Part shown: positions 29,169 to 37,709 of the stretch, in pieces | Numbering within the stretch: the stretch's first letter is position 1 | How the letters are laid out: each line of letters opens with the position of its first letter | IMG/VR virus record: IMGVR_UViG_3300013128_000008 | Span: 1 to 41,673 of that record | Source: a virus | Length of the DNA stretch: 41,673 nt | Strand: one strand, 5' to 3' | The notes under the pieces: generated by a model | Databases searched by the model: none | Told to the model about the DNA's origin: nothing | The model's input: the letters and a program-made list of their open reading frames with translations, nothing else | Translations under genes and position numbers: made by a program

Positions 29169-29850
29169 TCGGGTCCTTGTCGCGTTCGCGTGCGGCGTAG
29201 AAACGAGTGACTGGGTCTAGGCTTTCCGTTCCCTGTCGCATACCTTCGGTGATTCGAGGATCACCGACACAGGTGTATGTGCGGCATGTGATAGGACGGA
29301 TATCGTAGATTCCGCAACGCTTCTCGGGGGTTAGGAACGGGCAGGGTTCACCGACCTTGCCTTCCAGGAAGTGAGCAGCCTTGCCTATGTCTTGTGGTGC
29401 GTTGAACATGGCAACGGTCAGATACTGGCTCTTTAGCTGCTTGAACATCTCAGGAGTCAACTCGATGGCAGCATCTCCGTAGAGGCCGCTATCGTACTCC
29501 TCCTTCGTGATGTTCACGGTAAACACATAGCAGCAAGCGCCCGTCTTGCATGACTCGCACGGGGGCTTCTTGGCCTCGGGGATAGGCGGCACTCTATCGT
29601 GCAGCACGCGTAGGTGCATCTGCTTTTTCGTCTTCTTGACGACATCGCTGTGCGCCACCTTGGGACGCTGAATCTTCTCCAAGCCAAGCGTGCGCTTCTC
29701 AACCACGGGTGCAGGCAGTGGGACGTTCGTTGCGTGCGCCTCCACGCTGAACGGCGTGTTTGGAAACTTACCCTCCGCCGCTAGCTTCTGGACGTGGGTA
29801 GGCTTCAACACCGCGATGTGTACTGGCTTCTTGAGTACGTCCTCTCCCAT
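29158..29850 (-). CDS. YkgJ-family cysteine-cluster protein
   Basis: The C-terminal 130 residues carry the YkgJ pattern: CESCKTGACCYVFTVN, then EPCPFLTPEKRCGIYDIRP and TCRTYTC. The conserved Cys set is proposed to bind an iron-sulfur cluster or zinc. The N-terminal 95 residues form a basic, Pro-rich extension (VHIAVLKPTHVQKLAAEGK, ending with KKTKKQMHLRVLHDR) without a clear fold. Members occur in bacteria and phages, but the biochemical role is not settled. It overlaps the polymerase start by 11 bases and is followed upstream by a zinc-ribbon gene, so a redox or metal-linked accessory to DNA synthesis is an open possibility. Confidence 0.8.
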   Translation of the reverse strand: MGEDVLKKPVHIAVLKPTHVQKLAAEGKFPNTPFSVEAHATNVPLPAPVVEKRTLGLEKIQRPKVAHSDVVKKTKKQMHLRVLHDRVPPIPEAKKPPCESCKTGACCYVFTVNITKEEYDSGLYGDAAIELTPEMFKQLKSQYLTVAMFNAPQDIGKAAHFLEGKVGEPCPFLTPEKRCGIYDIRPITCRTYTCVGDPRITEGMRQGTESLDPVTRFYAARERDKDPNAK

Positions 29851-30128
29851 TACTTCTTCTTTCCGGTAATGTGACGACTCATCTTCATGGACGTTGGGTC
29901 CTGCTTGAGCATCTTCCGCGTATGGTCACGCGAACGCTTCCTCAAGCTCTTAGCTTGGTCGTCCTTACTCAACAATGAGTACGAAGCTACGTTCGTAGCG
30001 GACAGGATGTAGTCGTTGGTCGCGCCGCAGCTTGGACAGGTGCTCTTCTGGTCCGACCCGCTTTGAACGATGTCGTCCCACTCATGTCCACAAGTTTCGC
30101 ACCGGTAGTCTCGACTGATCCAACCCAT
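29850..30128 (-). CDS. FmdB-like zinc-ribbon protein (92 aa)
   Basis: The N-terminus MGWISRDYRCETCGHEWDDI continues to STCPSCGAT, giving two CxxC knuckles of the FmdB or rubredoxin-like zinc-ribbon type. The C-terminus is Lys/Arg-rich (KSLRKRSRDHTRKMLKQD, ending HITGKKK) and should bind nucleic acid. ATG 30128 has GGAG 6 bases upstream, although this overlaps the end of the 167-aa gene by 47 bases. The stop overlaps the YkgJ-family ATG as TAATG. A role in transcription or DNA binding is likely but unproven. Confidence 0.75.
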   Translation of the reverse strand: MGWISRDYRCETCGHEWDDIVQSGSDQKSTCPSCGATNDYILSATNVASYSLLSKDDQAKSLRKRSRDHTRKMLKQDPTSMKMSRHITGKKK

Positions 30129-30585
30129 ACACTCTCCTGACCGCGTCCACTAGTGCGTACGCATGAAACCTTTGCCAAACTCGGATGCGCTTAGTAAGCG
30201 GCTTGCATTTTCGCTGATTGCCCGGAGGTACATCTTCTACCGTAGAGAACTTGACGGCGGTAGAAAGGTAGCCAGCCAATGGCTCACTCAGGTCTACATA
30301 GCAGTGCTTCGAGGCATCCGTCCAGATTCGCATGACCTTCTGCCCACCAATGAGCAGGAGATGGGAACTGCTGGCCGAAGCCCACAGCACAAGACCCAGT
30401 GCGCCATACCGCTTTTGGAACGCGTCAACGCCACGATGATGCCATCGTAGGGGAAGTCGTCCGTCACCGGGTAGCTTCTCAAGAACCGCTGTCAGAACAT
30501 GGTCTGCTTTGCGGCCCTGATTCACATACCCAGTGCGGGCGTACTTGTAGTCGTCTTCTAGCTCTAGGTCAACGGTTGTCGCCAC
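30082..30585 (-). CDS. Hypothetical protein (167 aa)
   Basis: The best start is GTG 30585, because the frame upstream of it is arginine- and serine-rich and lies within the MazG gene. The protein has segments such as LELEDDYKYARTGYVNQG, YGALGLVLWASASSSHLLLI and CYVDLSEPLAGYLSTAVKF, and a basic C-terminus (RIRVWQRFHAYALVDAVRRV). It may be an alpha-beta protein with a buried strand. No signature was recognised. It overlaps MazG by 17 bases and the zinc-ribbon gene by 47. The latter overlap is long, so the gene or its end is less certain than its neighbours. Confidence 0.5.
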   Translation of the reverse strand: MATTVDLELEDDYKYARTGYVNQGRKADHVLTAVLEKLPGDGRLPLRWHHRGVDAFQKRYGALGLVLWASASSSHLLLIGGQKVMRIWTDASKHCYVDLSEPLAGYLSTAVKFSTVEDVPPGNQRKCKPLTKRIRVWQRFHAYALVDAVRRVYGLDQSRLPVRNLWT

Positions 30586-30910
30586 TGCCCTGGAGTGTGC
30601 CACGCTCCTTGCGACTTCGCAACTTCTCGACGTTCGTTTCCACGACCTCCTGGGACGAGAAGCCAAGCTCCGAGCAGAGACGGGCCAGGTACCAGTAGAC
30701 ATCGCCAAGCTCGTACTTGAGCGCGGCACGGGACTGATCGTCCATCACGCCATTCTTGTCCCTGAGAACCTTCTTGACCTTCTCCGCAACCTCCCCTGCT
30801 TCGCCGCAGAGACCAAGGGCCGGATAGATGAAGTTGGAACCCCTGTTGGGGTAAACCGCCGTCGTGCCCACAAACTCCTGGTAACCATCAAAGTCGATCT
30901 TCTCTGCCAT
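30569..30910 (-). CDS. MazG-like nucleotide pyrophosphohydrolase
   Basis: An all-alpha NTP pyrophosphatase of 113 residues. YPALGLCGEAGEVAEKVKK and YELGDVYWYLARLCSELG provide the E-x-x-E and E-x-x-D metal-binding pairs on two helices, and the end KLRSRKERGTLQGSGDNR is the family's usual tail. It hydrolyses (d)NTPs to monophosphates; in phages it is proposed to adjust nucleotide pools or host alarmone levels. ATG 30910 has a strong GGAGGAG site. It works naturally alongside ThyX and the dNMP kinase encoded elsewhere in this operon. Confidence 0.9.
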   Translation of the reverse strand: MAEKIDFDGYQEFVGTTAVYPNRGSNFIYPALGLCGEAGEVAEKVKKVLRDKNGVMDDQSRAALKYELGDVYWYLARLCSELGFSSQEVVETNVEKLRSRKERGTLQGSGDNR

Positions 30911-30927
30911 GTCTCCTCCAGTTCAAA

Positions 30928-32634
30928 TCACTTGGCTCTTACGCCCTTCCTAAGCATGCCATCGAGAACCTTTAGTGGTTCCTTAGCAAGGTCATCCAGC
31001 TTCTGGATAACTACAGAGTTGGGATAGTATTGTTTCACCGCACTGTCCTGGATGCCAAATGCCACCACCTCTACCCCAGCAGCGGCGGCGGAAGCGACGA
31101 CAGCGTGCAGATGCTGCTGACAGCGACCCAGATGGCCGTAGCCCGGATACGGCATCCCGTCGTTCAGGACGAAGAGAATCTTTCGCTTCTCCTTGCGCGC
31201 AAGGAGCCTGCGAACGCCATGCTTCACGGACTCCGCGTCCAACGTGTTGTTCCTGACGTTGCGCTGGGAACCAGCGAGCCGGACTGCGCCCTTCTCCCAA
31301 GATTCCCCGAAGTCTCGGTAGTAGCGGATCCAGAGGTGACTCCACCGCGCATACGGAGACGAGTCAGGAGGTGACTGCTTTGGTGACTCAGTCGAGTACC
31401 CGTACACGGCGAAAGGTACACGCAAGGTATTCAACGCATCCCCCATGACGATAGCAGCCTCGCCAGCCAACTCTAGCTTCCGACCATCCATAGAGCCAGA
31501 ATGGTCGATCGCCATACACACAGCCGTGTCCAGATGGATCTTGTCCGACAACTGTTTGTACACATCGTTGCTGGTGCCCATGATAGCATGGTGCAGCCTG
31601 CGTGCGTCGATCTTACCCTCTTCCTTGCCGCCCACCCAACGACGCCTAGACTGAGCGCGCAAAGAATTGACCAGGCGGATGCGGATTACGCCTGTGAGTT
31701 CACGCGCCTCGTCGCGCAAGGTATTCAGCCTGCGTCCATTCATCGAGAGGTTGTTGTCAGGTATGGACGCCACCGTGTCACCTGCGGTGGAGTACACGAT
31801 GTACGTGTTGTCTCCCGTAAGTCCGTGCTGGTATCCGCTAGCTCCCGCACTGCGCTTTCCGCGTCCATGCTCGACCACCATAGCCGCTGCCGTCTGTCCG
31901 AGCATCTCACCAAGCTGCTCTTTGGACACAAGCGTGACCTTCACGGGCGTACCACCCGAAGCCATCGTGGCGGCGTTCTTACGCTTCTGCTCTTCCCGCT
32001 TCTTGTTCTCTTCCTCCTCTTCCTCGGCGAACTCCTTGATGACCTCGTACATGCGAAGCCCTGCGTCGATTGCCAGGTCCGTGGAAGTAATTTTGCTGTG
32101 CGGACCCACTGCCTGAACGCAGTCAGCGACAAGCTGACGGGTCTTGGGGTCCACGGCATTCCAGAAGTCCGTCTCATCCCCGTAGGAGATGTAGTTGCCA
32201 TACGCGGCACAGGCGCGCATGAACTGATTTACGGAGTTCCAGTTCTTCGCAATCAGTGGCATGAGCCAGTCGTTGGATGCGCGCAGGTTAGCTGCTGAGC
32301 CGGGGAAGATTCCACAGATTGCAGATTCGATTCGGATGTCTTCAATCACGTTGATGCAGTGGAACTGCGTCTGTGTAGGAACAGGATTGCGCGCTCGCAG
32401 GGCTTTGAAGTCCGTGAACAAGACGTGACCCGTCTCATGGTCTAGGAACCCATGAATAGCCTCAAGTAGTTCATCAGGGGCATCGGGCGGAAGTGTGGGC
32501 AGATAGATGGTATTGCCATCCGTCTTACACTCACCTGGCCGCCAAACTACGTTGATGCCAAACTGCTGTGACAATAGCCTCGCAGTTCGCTCAACCGTAG
32601 TTTCGGTGAGTCTGATTTTGCGCGCGTTGTCCAT
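30928..32634 (-). CDS. VWA-domain protein with HExxH motif (CobT-like)
   Basis: The 568-residue protein pairs with the MoxR/CobS-like ATPase encoded just upstream. The N-terminal region has HETGH (66-70), a zinc-peptidase-type HExxH, followed by EDIRIE (98-103), a plausible third-ligand helix. A charged linker (FAEEEEEENKKREEQKRK) divides the halves. The C-terminal von Willebrand A domain has MIDAS DHSGS (377-381) and FVLNDGMP for the distal Asp. Such ATPase plus VWA pairs act as metal chelatases or protein-remodelling machines; CobT itself is not a peptidase, so the HExxH is notable. ATG 32634 has AGGA upstream; GTG 32640, overlapping the ATPase stop, is an alternative. Function in the phage is unknown. 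Confidence 0.85.
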   Translation of the reverse strand: MDNARKIRLTETTVERTARLLSQQFGINVVWRPGECKTDGNTIYLPTLPPDAPDELLEAIHGFLDHETGHVLFTDFKALRARNPVPTQTQFHCINVIEDIRIESAICGIFPGSAANLRASNDWLMPLIAKNWNSVNQFMRACAAYGNYISYGDETDFWNAVDPKTRQLVADCVQAVGPHSKITSTDLAIDAGLRMYEVIKEFAEEEEEENKKREEQKRKNAATMASGGTPVKVTLVSKEQLGEMLGQTAAAMVVEHGRGKRSAGASGYQHGLTGDNTYIVYSTAGDTVASIPDNNLSMNGRRLNTLRDEARELTGVIRIRLVNSLRAQSRRRWVGGKEEGKIDARRLHHAIMGTSNDVYKQLSDKIHLDTAVCMAIDHSGSMDGRKLELAGEAAIVMGDALNTLRVPFAVYGYSTESPKQSPPDSSPYARWSHLWIRYYRDFGESWEKGAVRLAGSQRNVRNNTLDAESVKHGVRRLLARKEKRKILFVLNDGMPYPGYGHLGRCQQHLHAVVASAAAAGVEVVAFGIQDSAVKQYYPNSVVIQKLDDLAKEPLKVLDGMLRKGVRAK

Positions 32635-32636
32635 GC

Positions 32637-33701
32637 TCACTTCCTAGTGGTCAGGTACTTCTTGTCATCCTTCTCGGGGAGCTTGAAGTGGCGCTGAATC
32701 AAGTTGGCGATGGCGATGGCATCGTTGGGCGGAAGCTTGTCCAGGAAGCTGTGTCGCGCAGCCCTCATAGGGAAGGGTACGCGGGTGATCTTCTCCAGCC
32801 AATTGATTCCGTCACGAGTCGTGAGTGGCACCGACATCGCACCAGCCTTGAACGCTTCCCGAACAGCGGTCAGCGTTTTGACCACGGCTGCGATATGCTG
32901 CTTGGCGTGCGGAGCAGTGAACATGCCTTCCAGTACGCGCGTCTCGTCCGGGGGAGTGATGTAGTCGATTTGGATGACGGTCTTCCAGCGGTTCAGGAAC
33001 GAGAAGTTCTGGATGTTGGTTCCTGCGACGTAGAGGCTGGAATCGTCCCCTAGGCCGTTCGTGTTGGCCGTGCCCACGATGCAATTCTGTGGGTGCAACT
33101 CGAAGATCTCGTTCGTCTCATGCATCAGGAACCGAAGCTCGTCGCTGATGGCGCGCTGGAGCACGAACGCAGTCTCGGGAGGACATGCATCGATCTCGTC
33201 AAAGAGGACGATCGTGCCAGGCTCCGTGAAAGCGATCGGCGTTAGACCGTAGCGGAACTGCATGTTGCCGCCAGCAATCTTCCAGTCACCAATCAAGTCG
33301 CTACGCGACAGGTGACCGTCGAAGTTGATCTGGACGACATTGTAGTTCAGCCTAGCAGCTACCTGATTCACCAGGGCGGTCTTGCCGGTACCTGAGTGCC
33401 CAACGAGGTACGTCGTATCCCGCGAACTCAGTGCCTGAAGGAACTGCACCAGTTCCTCTTTGGGGAAGACGTAGTTGGGGTTGACCTTCGGCGTCATCAC
33501 GCCCGGAGACTCGAACCCGGTGATGTTGACATCCCGGTACTCGACGTTGCCGTTGGCGTCCTTCACGGGCTCCCCGTGAAGCATCTTCACGCCCGTGTCA
33601 ATCCGAAACGTTTCGCGTACGGAGAACTCTTTCTCTGGGCGGTTAGGGCGATGCTGGACTACGGAAATCTTGGACTGCGATAGTTGAGTGTGTACGTCCA
33701 T
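32637..33701 (-). CDS. MoxR/CobS-like AAA+ ATPase
   Basis: A 354-residue AAA+ ATPase. The N-terminal third is a variable region (EFSVRETFRIDTGVKMLHG). The core has VGHSGTGKTALV (Walker A, 101-108), a LSRSDLIGDWKIAGG loop typical of CobS and MoxR, IVLFDEIDACPP (Walker B, 164-171), CIVGTANTNG (sensor 1), and an arginine-containing sensor-2 region (FPMRAARHSFLD). It probably forms a ring that remodels substrates presented by the VWA partner. ATG 33701 overlaps the upstream stop as TAATG. The coupled gene order ATPase then VWA is the usual one for this pair. Confidence 0.9.
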   Translation of the reverse strand: MDVHTQLSQSKISVVQHRPNRPEKEFSVRETFRIDTGVKMLHGEPVKDANGNVEYRDVNITGFESPGVMTPKVNPNYVFPKEELVQFLQALSSRDTTYLVGHSGTGKTALVNQVAARLNYNVVQINFDGHLSRSDLIGDWKIAGGNMQFRYGLTPIAFTEPGTIVLFDEIDACPPETAFVLQRAISDELRFLMHETNEIFELHPQNCIVGTANTNGLGDDSSLYVAGTNIQNFSFLNRWKTVIQIDYITPPDETRVLEGMFTAPHAKQHIAAVVKTLTAVREAFKAGAMSVPLTTRDGINWLEKITRVPFPMRAARHSFLDKLPPNDAIAIANLIQRHFKLPEKDDKKYLTTRK

Positions 33702-34147
33702 TAGAGGATGTCCCATTCTGTGTTGGTTTGTATTGTTGGAGTATCGAATACCCTGTGTACCTGTGCGTCCTGCTTGCCGTTGAGGAAGGCAAGCTCGGTT
33801 CCCTGTGGCACCGAGACCAACGCGCCAGACAACACTATAGGCAATGCGTCCTGAAATGCAAGGTGTCTCGACTGAACTTCCACATCGTGCTCGTGGAGGA
33901 TGAGTCGAAGCTTCCTGACAGCGGCTTGGATGCTGGGCATGTCCAAGTCGTATTCCAGCAGTCGCACGTTCTTGGGAAGGTCCCAGCACTTGGGGAACAG
34001 GTACTTGTTTCCGTGTGACAACAAGATGACCAGCTTGTTCACCTTAGCCAACGACTCAACCGTCTCGTAGTGAGTAACACTGTCGGGCAAGACAGTGGGG
34101 TCCTTGACAAACACGATTCGGTTTATGCTGCCCAGAGAAGCTGCCAT
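33701..34147 (-). CDS. Hypothetical protein (148 aa)
   Basis: ATG 34147 lies within the last codons of the primase gene, giving a 25-base overlap. The protein begins MAASLGSINRIVFVKDPTVL, has a hydrophobic strand NKLVILLSHGNKYLF, then alternating helices and strands (IQAAVRKLRLILHEHDVEVQ) and a short Gly/Val-rich loop (IVLSGALVSVPQGTELAF). The alpha-beta rhythm suggests a small Rossmann-like or receiver-like fold, but no motif proves it. It is followed by the AAA+ ATPase with a one-base overlap, so it may be an adaptor for the ATPase/VWA pair. This is inference. Confidence 0.6.
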   Translation of the reverse strand: MAASLGSINRIVFVKDPTVLPDSVTHYETVESLAKVNKLVILLSHGNKYLFPKCWDLPKNVRLLEYDLDMPSIQAAVRKLRLILHEHDVEVQSRHLAFQDALPIVLSGALVSVPQGTELAFLNGKQDAQVHRVFDTPTIQTNTEWDIL

Positions 34148-35220
34148 CTGCTGTACTCCAAAGCATCGTATGTATCCACACGATCCTCCAGTGCCAGCTT
34201 TAGCTTATCAGCACCGTCAGGTTCTGCAAGCATGTTACCTGCATCTTTATTTGCAGGCCAACCGGTCATGTTGCTTACGTACACCTTTCGGAAGTGCATA
34301 TGCAGTTCCGGTACCGCTCTGATTATCTCCTTGCGCGCATCACGTCGGTCCCAGAATACCGTAACCTCTTCCACGCCCCAGGACTTGAGCAGCAAGATCT
34401 GCTCGATGGAAATCTTCTTGGTGAAGGTGGCGTAGGCAGACACCTCCGGGATGCGGCGTACTGACAGAGCGTCGAGCACACCCTCAACCAGGACGGCATG
34501 CGTGCCGTAGGGTGGAACGTACGGCCAAAGCGTTTTCGCTAGTTCAGACTCTGGCGCGGTGAGGTACTTGTCGTGACCTGGGTAATCCGGTTCGATGACT
34601 CGACACTGCCAAGACACGAGTTCATTGTGACCGCCATAAATAGGAACAAGCACACGACGACCAACATCACCTCTTCTTTTGTTCTTAGAGTCATAGACCA
34701 CACACGACGCCTCGGGGATGAAGTGGAACCTGACTGCACGAATCTCGTTCTCCGTGAGTCCACGGTTGATGAGATAGTCCCAGAACGGAGCAGACACTTC
34801 CGTGCGAGACAAAAGTAGCTGACTACCGGGCGGAAGTCCAGCAATGGTTTTGATCGGGGTGATCGTCGGGGCGTTGGTCTCTGCCTCCTGCTGCTCCTCC
34901 GTGATCTGCTTGAACACGAACAGCGGATCGTCCGGGGTTGTCCTCGAATACTCTTGCAGCAGGCGCTTGACTGCCTTGTGCCTGGGAATGTTCTCAGCCT
35001 TGGACACGAAGTCAAAGGTGTCGTACTTACCGGAGGAGAAGCTGCACTTGAAGCAGTTGAACTTCTTCTTGACCGGGTTCACGTACAGCTTGAACCCTGA
35101 CTCGCCGCAGACGAAGCAGCAGACGCGAAGCTCGTCACTTGGCGTGTTCTTCACCTGGAAGTGATCACGCAAGTACTCTTCCCACTCGAACTCGTCTTGG
35201 ATGCGTGGAAAGAGGGTCAA
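34123..35220 (-). CDS. DnaG-type DNA primase with TOPRIM domain
   Basis: It makes RNA primers for lagging-strand synthesis. The N-terminal zinc-binding domain has CFVC (35-38) and CFKC (56-59) with a KLYVNPVKKKFN loop between. The helical linker leads to a catalytic core with VGRRVLVPIYG, and TOPRIM elements VLVEGVLDALSV (Glu) and VTVFWDRRDARKE (D-x-D-like pair with Arg replacing the first loop Gly). No helicase domain is fused; the DnaB-like helicase is a separate gene 0.45 kb upstream. TTG 35220 is chosen because GGAG is 7 bases upstream and it overlaps the zinc-protein stop as TTGA. Confidence 0.88.
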   Translation of the reverse strand: MTLFPRIQDEFEWEEYLRDHFQVKNTPSDELRVCCFVCGESGFKLYVNPVKKKFNCFKCSFSSGKYDTFDFVSKAENIPRHKAVKRLLQEYSRTTPDDPLFVFKQITEEQQEAETNAPTITPIKTIAGLPPGSQLLLSRTEVSAPFWDYLINRGLTENEIRAVRFHFIPEASCVVYDSKNKRRGDVGRRVLVPIYGGHNELVSWQCRVIEPDYPGHDKYLTAPESELAKTLWPYVPPYGTHAVLVEGVLDALSVRRIPEVSAYATFTKKISIEQILLLKSWGVEEVTVFWDRRDARKEIIRAVPELHMHFRKVYVSNMTGWPANKDAGNMLAEPDGADKLKLALEDRVDTYDALEYSRWQLLWAA

Positions 35221-35654
35221 GCAACGTCTCCGGAGGGAACGGGCGCAGCGCGCTGATCCCGTGACAAGATGTAGAGGCTCTCCCACACGAGCTTGAACGG
35301 AAGCTGCGTGAGGCACTTACCGCAGTGAGCAGCGAGGAACTTGTCAGTCCTACGATCCCACGAGCGGCTGACGCCCACAGGTGAATAGATTGCTGTGTCT
35401 CTCTTGTCCTGTCCCTGGTGTACAAACAGCACACGAGCACCGCCCGCGTACTTGACCATAACGGACTTGTAGAAGCCGCACTTCAGACAGCAGAGGGCAC
35501 CATCGGGGATGATGCCAAGGTTCACCTTCATGGCGTAGATGCAGTTGTGGCAGACTATCTTGCCTGTGCTCTTGGACCGCACGGCGAACTTGTCTACGGT
35601 AGTTACACAGAAGTCGCAAACGTGTTCGCCCTGAACGGGCTCCAACCCAGACAT
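35217..35654 (-). CDS. Cys-rich zinc-binding protein (145 aa)
   Basis: The protein starts MSGLEPVQGEHVCDFCVTTV and has KIVCHNC, then ALCCLKCGF and later AAHCGKC: four CxxC pairs, enough for two zinc sites. Between them are beta-rich segments (KYAGGARVLFVHQGQDKRDT). The layout resembles zinc-ribbon proteins that bind DNA or protein partners. It lies directly between the DnaB-like helicase and the primase, whose start it overlaps, so it may be a primosome accessory such as a helicase loader or an adaptor. No homologous family was recognised. Confidence 0.65.
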   Translation of the reverse strand: MSGLEPVQGEHVCDFCVTTVDKFAVRSKSTGKIVCHNCIYAMKVNLGIIPDGALCCLKCGFYKSVMVKYAGGARVLFVHQGQDKRDTAIYSPVGVSRSWDRRTDKFLAAHCGKCLTQLPFKLVWESLYILSRDQRAAPVPSGDVA

Positions 35655-35666
35655 AGTTGTACCTCG

Positions 35667-37067
35667 TTAGTCAAGTACCACGTCACCAGCAGCAACTATC
35701 TCAGGAGGAATCTGAGCGATCTCGTCCTCCTGCGTGTCGAACTCATCGACAGTAGCACTGGTCTTACCGGACTGCAAGGCAGTGTCCTTGACTGGGCCAG
35801 AGTAAAACTGCATGTGCGCGAAGTCCGTGGCGATCTTGACCTGGCGCAACGCTGGGCCATTGCGGTTCTTGTTGATGAACAACCGCATCACGCCGTCTTC
35901 CTTCTCGTCCTTGGTCTGTGCTAGGATGATACACAAGTCAGCAGTATACAGGCGGGAGATAGAGCCACCAATACCCGTCTCGTCCGCAGTATCCATCGCC
36001 ATACCAGCACGATTCAACTGCAACGCGGACCAAACTCTTGTGTTGAACTCCTTGGCCATACCACGAGTAGCCTTGGCCACCGCAGCCTGCTCCTGGTTCA
36101 CGTCGTTGTAGTTGCGGTGCGGCTTCATCAGATCCAGGTAGTCGATGATGACCAGACCTGGGGTGACGCCGATGGCGGCAAGCTGCTTGTAGTGCGCCTT
36201 GATGGTGTGGATGGTCGCTTCGTCCTCAGGATACTCCTTGATGATGAGGTTGTTCCCGAAACGGTTGTGGTAGCCATGAAGCTGCTTGTAAGCAGAGTCA
36301 TTCATGGACTTGAGCTCGCTAGGCTTGATGTGGCAGAACAGCGAGTCGAAGCGGTCAGCGATGTCTTCTGCGGACAACTCCAGCGTGTAGTACACGACCT
36401 GATGTCCAAGCAGAATTGCCACCCTAGCGAGCCACTCCAAGGCAATCGATTTACCGCGTCCGGAGCCACCGATCAGCAAGCCCATCTGCTTGGTCTTCAA
36501 GCCACCGAAGGTGTACTCATCGAGCTCTGCGATACCGGTTGAGAGCTTGCGGGCTTCCTCGCGAGCCAAACGATTGGCTAGCCGGTCCTCGAACTCCTTG
36601 AAGTAGTTCGTGCCTACGGTGAGGATGTCCATGCCCGTGTTACGAGCCTGCTCCACCACCTGGACAACCTCGTCCCAGCGCTCCTCCTTGATGAGATCCA
36701 AGGAGTCCAGGATTGCCTGCTTCATCGACTGCGTGCGGATGAACTTGGCAAAGGTGTCCTGAATGTGCTGTTCCTCAGCAGGCAGCGGCGGCTTCGCTAC
36801 GTAGGTGTAGTAGCCTGCTACTTTCTCTACCTCGGACTCACGGATGATCTTGTTCTTCGCAGCCTTGATCAACTCCTCACGCAGCGTTACCGGCGTGAGG
36901 GGAATAGGGGAAGTCTTGATCGTCGTAAAGTACCACTGGAGGGCACGATTTGCGAAATGCGTGTCGTCAACAGCTTCGCTAGCGATCTCGCGAAACGAGG
37001 TGTTGGACAGCATGTAGGCCAACACCTTGACCTGATAGTCTTCGGTGTAGAGAACAGTATCTGTCAT
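35667..37067 (-). CDS. DnaB-like replicative helicase
   Basis: The 466-residue ring helicase unwinds DNA 5'-3' at the fork. The N-terminal helical domain runs to about residue 170 (YQVKVLAYMLSNTSFREIAS), as in DnaB. The RecA-like core has LIGGSGRGKSIALEWLAR (Walker A at 200-207), YYTLELSAEDIADRFDS (the catalytic Glu region), LVIIDYLDLMKPHR (Walker B), VWSALQLNRAG with the sensing Gln, and FINKNRNGP near the end carrying the arginine finger region. An acidic tail (TVDEFDTQEDE) follows. ATG 37067 is the start. It is adjacent to a J-domain gene, the zinc-binding protein and primase. Confidence 0.92.
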   Translation of the reverse strand: MTDTVLYTEDYQVKVLAYMLSNTSFREIASEAVDDTHFANRALQWYFTTIKTSPIPLTPVTLREELIKAAKNKIIRESEVEKVAGYYTYVAKPPLPAEEQHIQDTFAKFIRTQSMKQAILDSLDLIKEERWDEVVQVVEQARNTGMDILTVGTNYFKEFEDRLANRLAREEARKLSTGIAELDEYTFGGLKTKQMGLLIGGSGRGKSIALEWLARVAILLGHQVVYYTLELSAEDIADRFDSLFCHIKPSELKSMNDSAYKQLHGYHNRFGNNLIIKEYPEDEATIHTIKAHYKQLAAIGVTPGLVIIDYLDLMKPHRNYNDVNQEQAAVAKATRGMAKEFNTRVWSALQLNRAGMAMDTADETGIGGSISRLYTADLCIILAQTKDEKEDGVMRLFINKNRNGPALRQVKIATDFAHMQFYSGPVKDTALQSGKTSATVDEFDTQEDEIAQIPPEIVAAGDVVLD

Positions 37068-37073
37068 CAGTAG

Positions 37074-37709
37074 TCATCCTCGCACTTTGTGCCAAAGTGG
37101 GTCAGCGTTGAGGAACTTCTCTGGGAAGATAGCTAGTCCAGGGACCACGAGCTTGCGGTACACGTCCTCCCTGGACATCTTTTGCGCCCGCATCAGATCT
37201 CCCATCTGCTTCTCACACCGCTTGAACAGGTCACCTACTGAGACGTTGTCTTCGATGGCTACGGTCCTGACTGCCTTGGGAGCGACAGTAGCAGCGCGTA
37301 CGACAGCCTCATCCGTGGTCAATTGCAAGGGCGTAGGAGCCTTACGAAACGTGTCGTGGAACCACGTGAACTGAGCGCGCACGAAGGCTTCCCTGTCAGC
37401 GCCCGAGGCTTTCAACGCCTTCGCAGCACGCTTCCACAGGGCTAGTCCACGCGGAGTGAATGGCTCATGTGTACCGAAACCTGGCTTGCGTGTGTACTCC
37501 TCCAGTACGCGATAGTAAGTGTCACGCAGCATGTACTCTTCGACATGCTCGGTGTGACCGCCTACAACACCACCAGAAAGCATGGCCGCTGTACGCGCAG
37601 CTACGCCAGCCACCCTGCGCTCGTAGTTCTCCGAGGAAGTGAGACTACGTTGCACCGATGCAAGCCGCTGGGCTTGCACTGCCGCGAGAATGTCTACACC
37701 CATGTTCAT
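37074..37709 (-). CDS. Hypothetical protein (211 aa)
   Basis: ATG 37709 overlaps the J-domain stop as ATGA; an ATG 6 bases later is also possible, with AAGGG upstream. The protein is basic and mostly helical (LAAVQAQRLASVQRSLTS, EEYMLRDTYYRVLEEYTRK, LWKRAAKALKASGADREA) and has a C-terminal helical part (DLFKRCEKQMGDLMRAQK, ending GLAIFPEKFLNADPLWHKVRG). It precedes the DnaB-like gene by 6 bases. Size, charge and position would fit a helicase loader, but no Walker or loader motif was found, so this is a positional guess. Confidence 0.6.
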   Translation of the reverse strand: MNMGVDILAAVQAQRLASVQRSLTSSENYERRVAGVAARTAAMLSGGVVGGHTEHVEEYMLRDTYYRVLEEYTRKPGFGTHEPFTPRGLALWKRAAKALKASGADREAFVRAQFTWFHDTFRKAPTPLQLTTDEAVVRAATVAPKAVRTVAIEDNVSVGDLFKRCEKQMGDLMRAQKMSREDVYRKLVVPGLAIFPEKFLNADPLWHKVRG

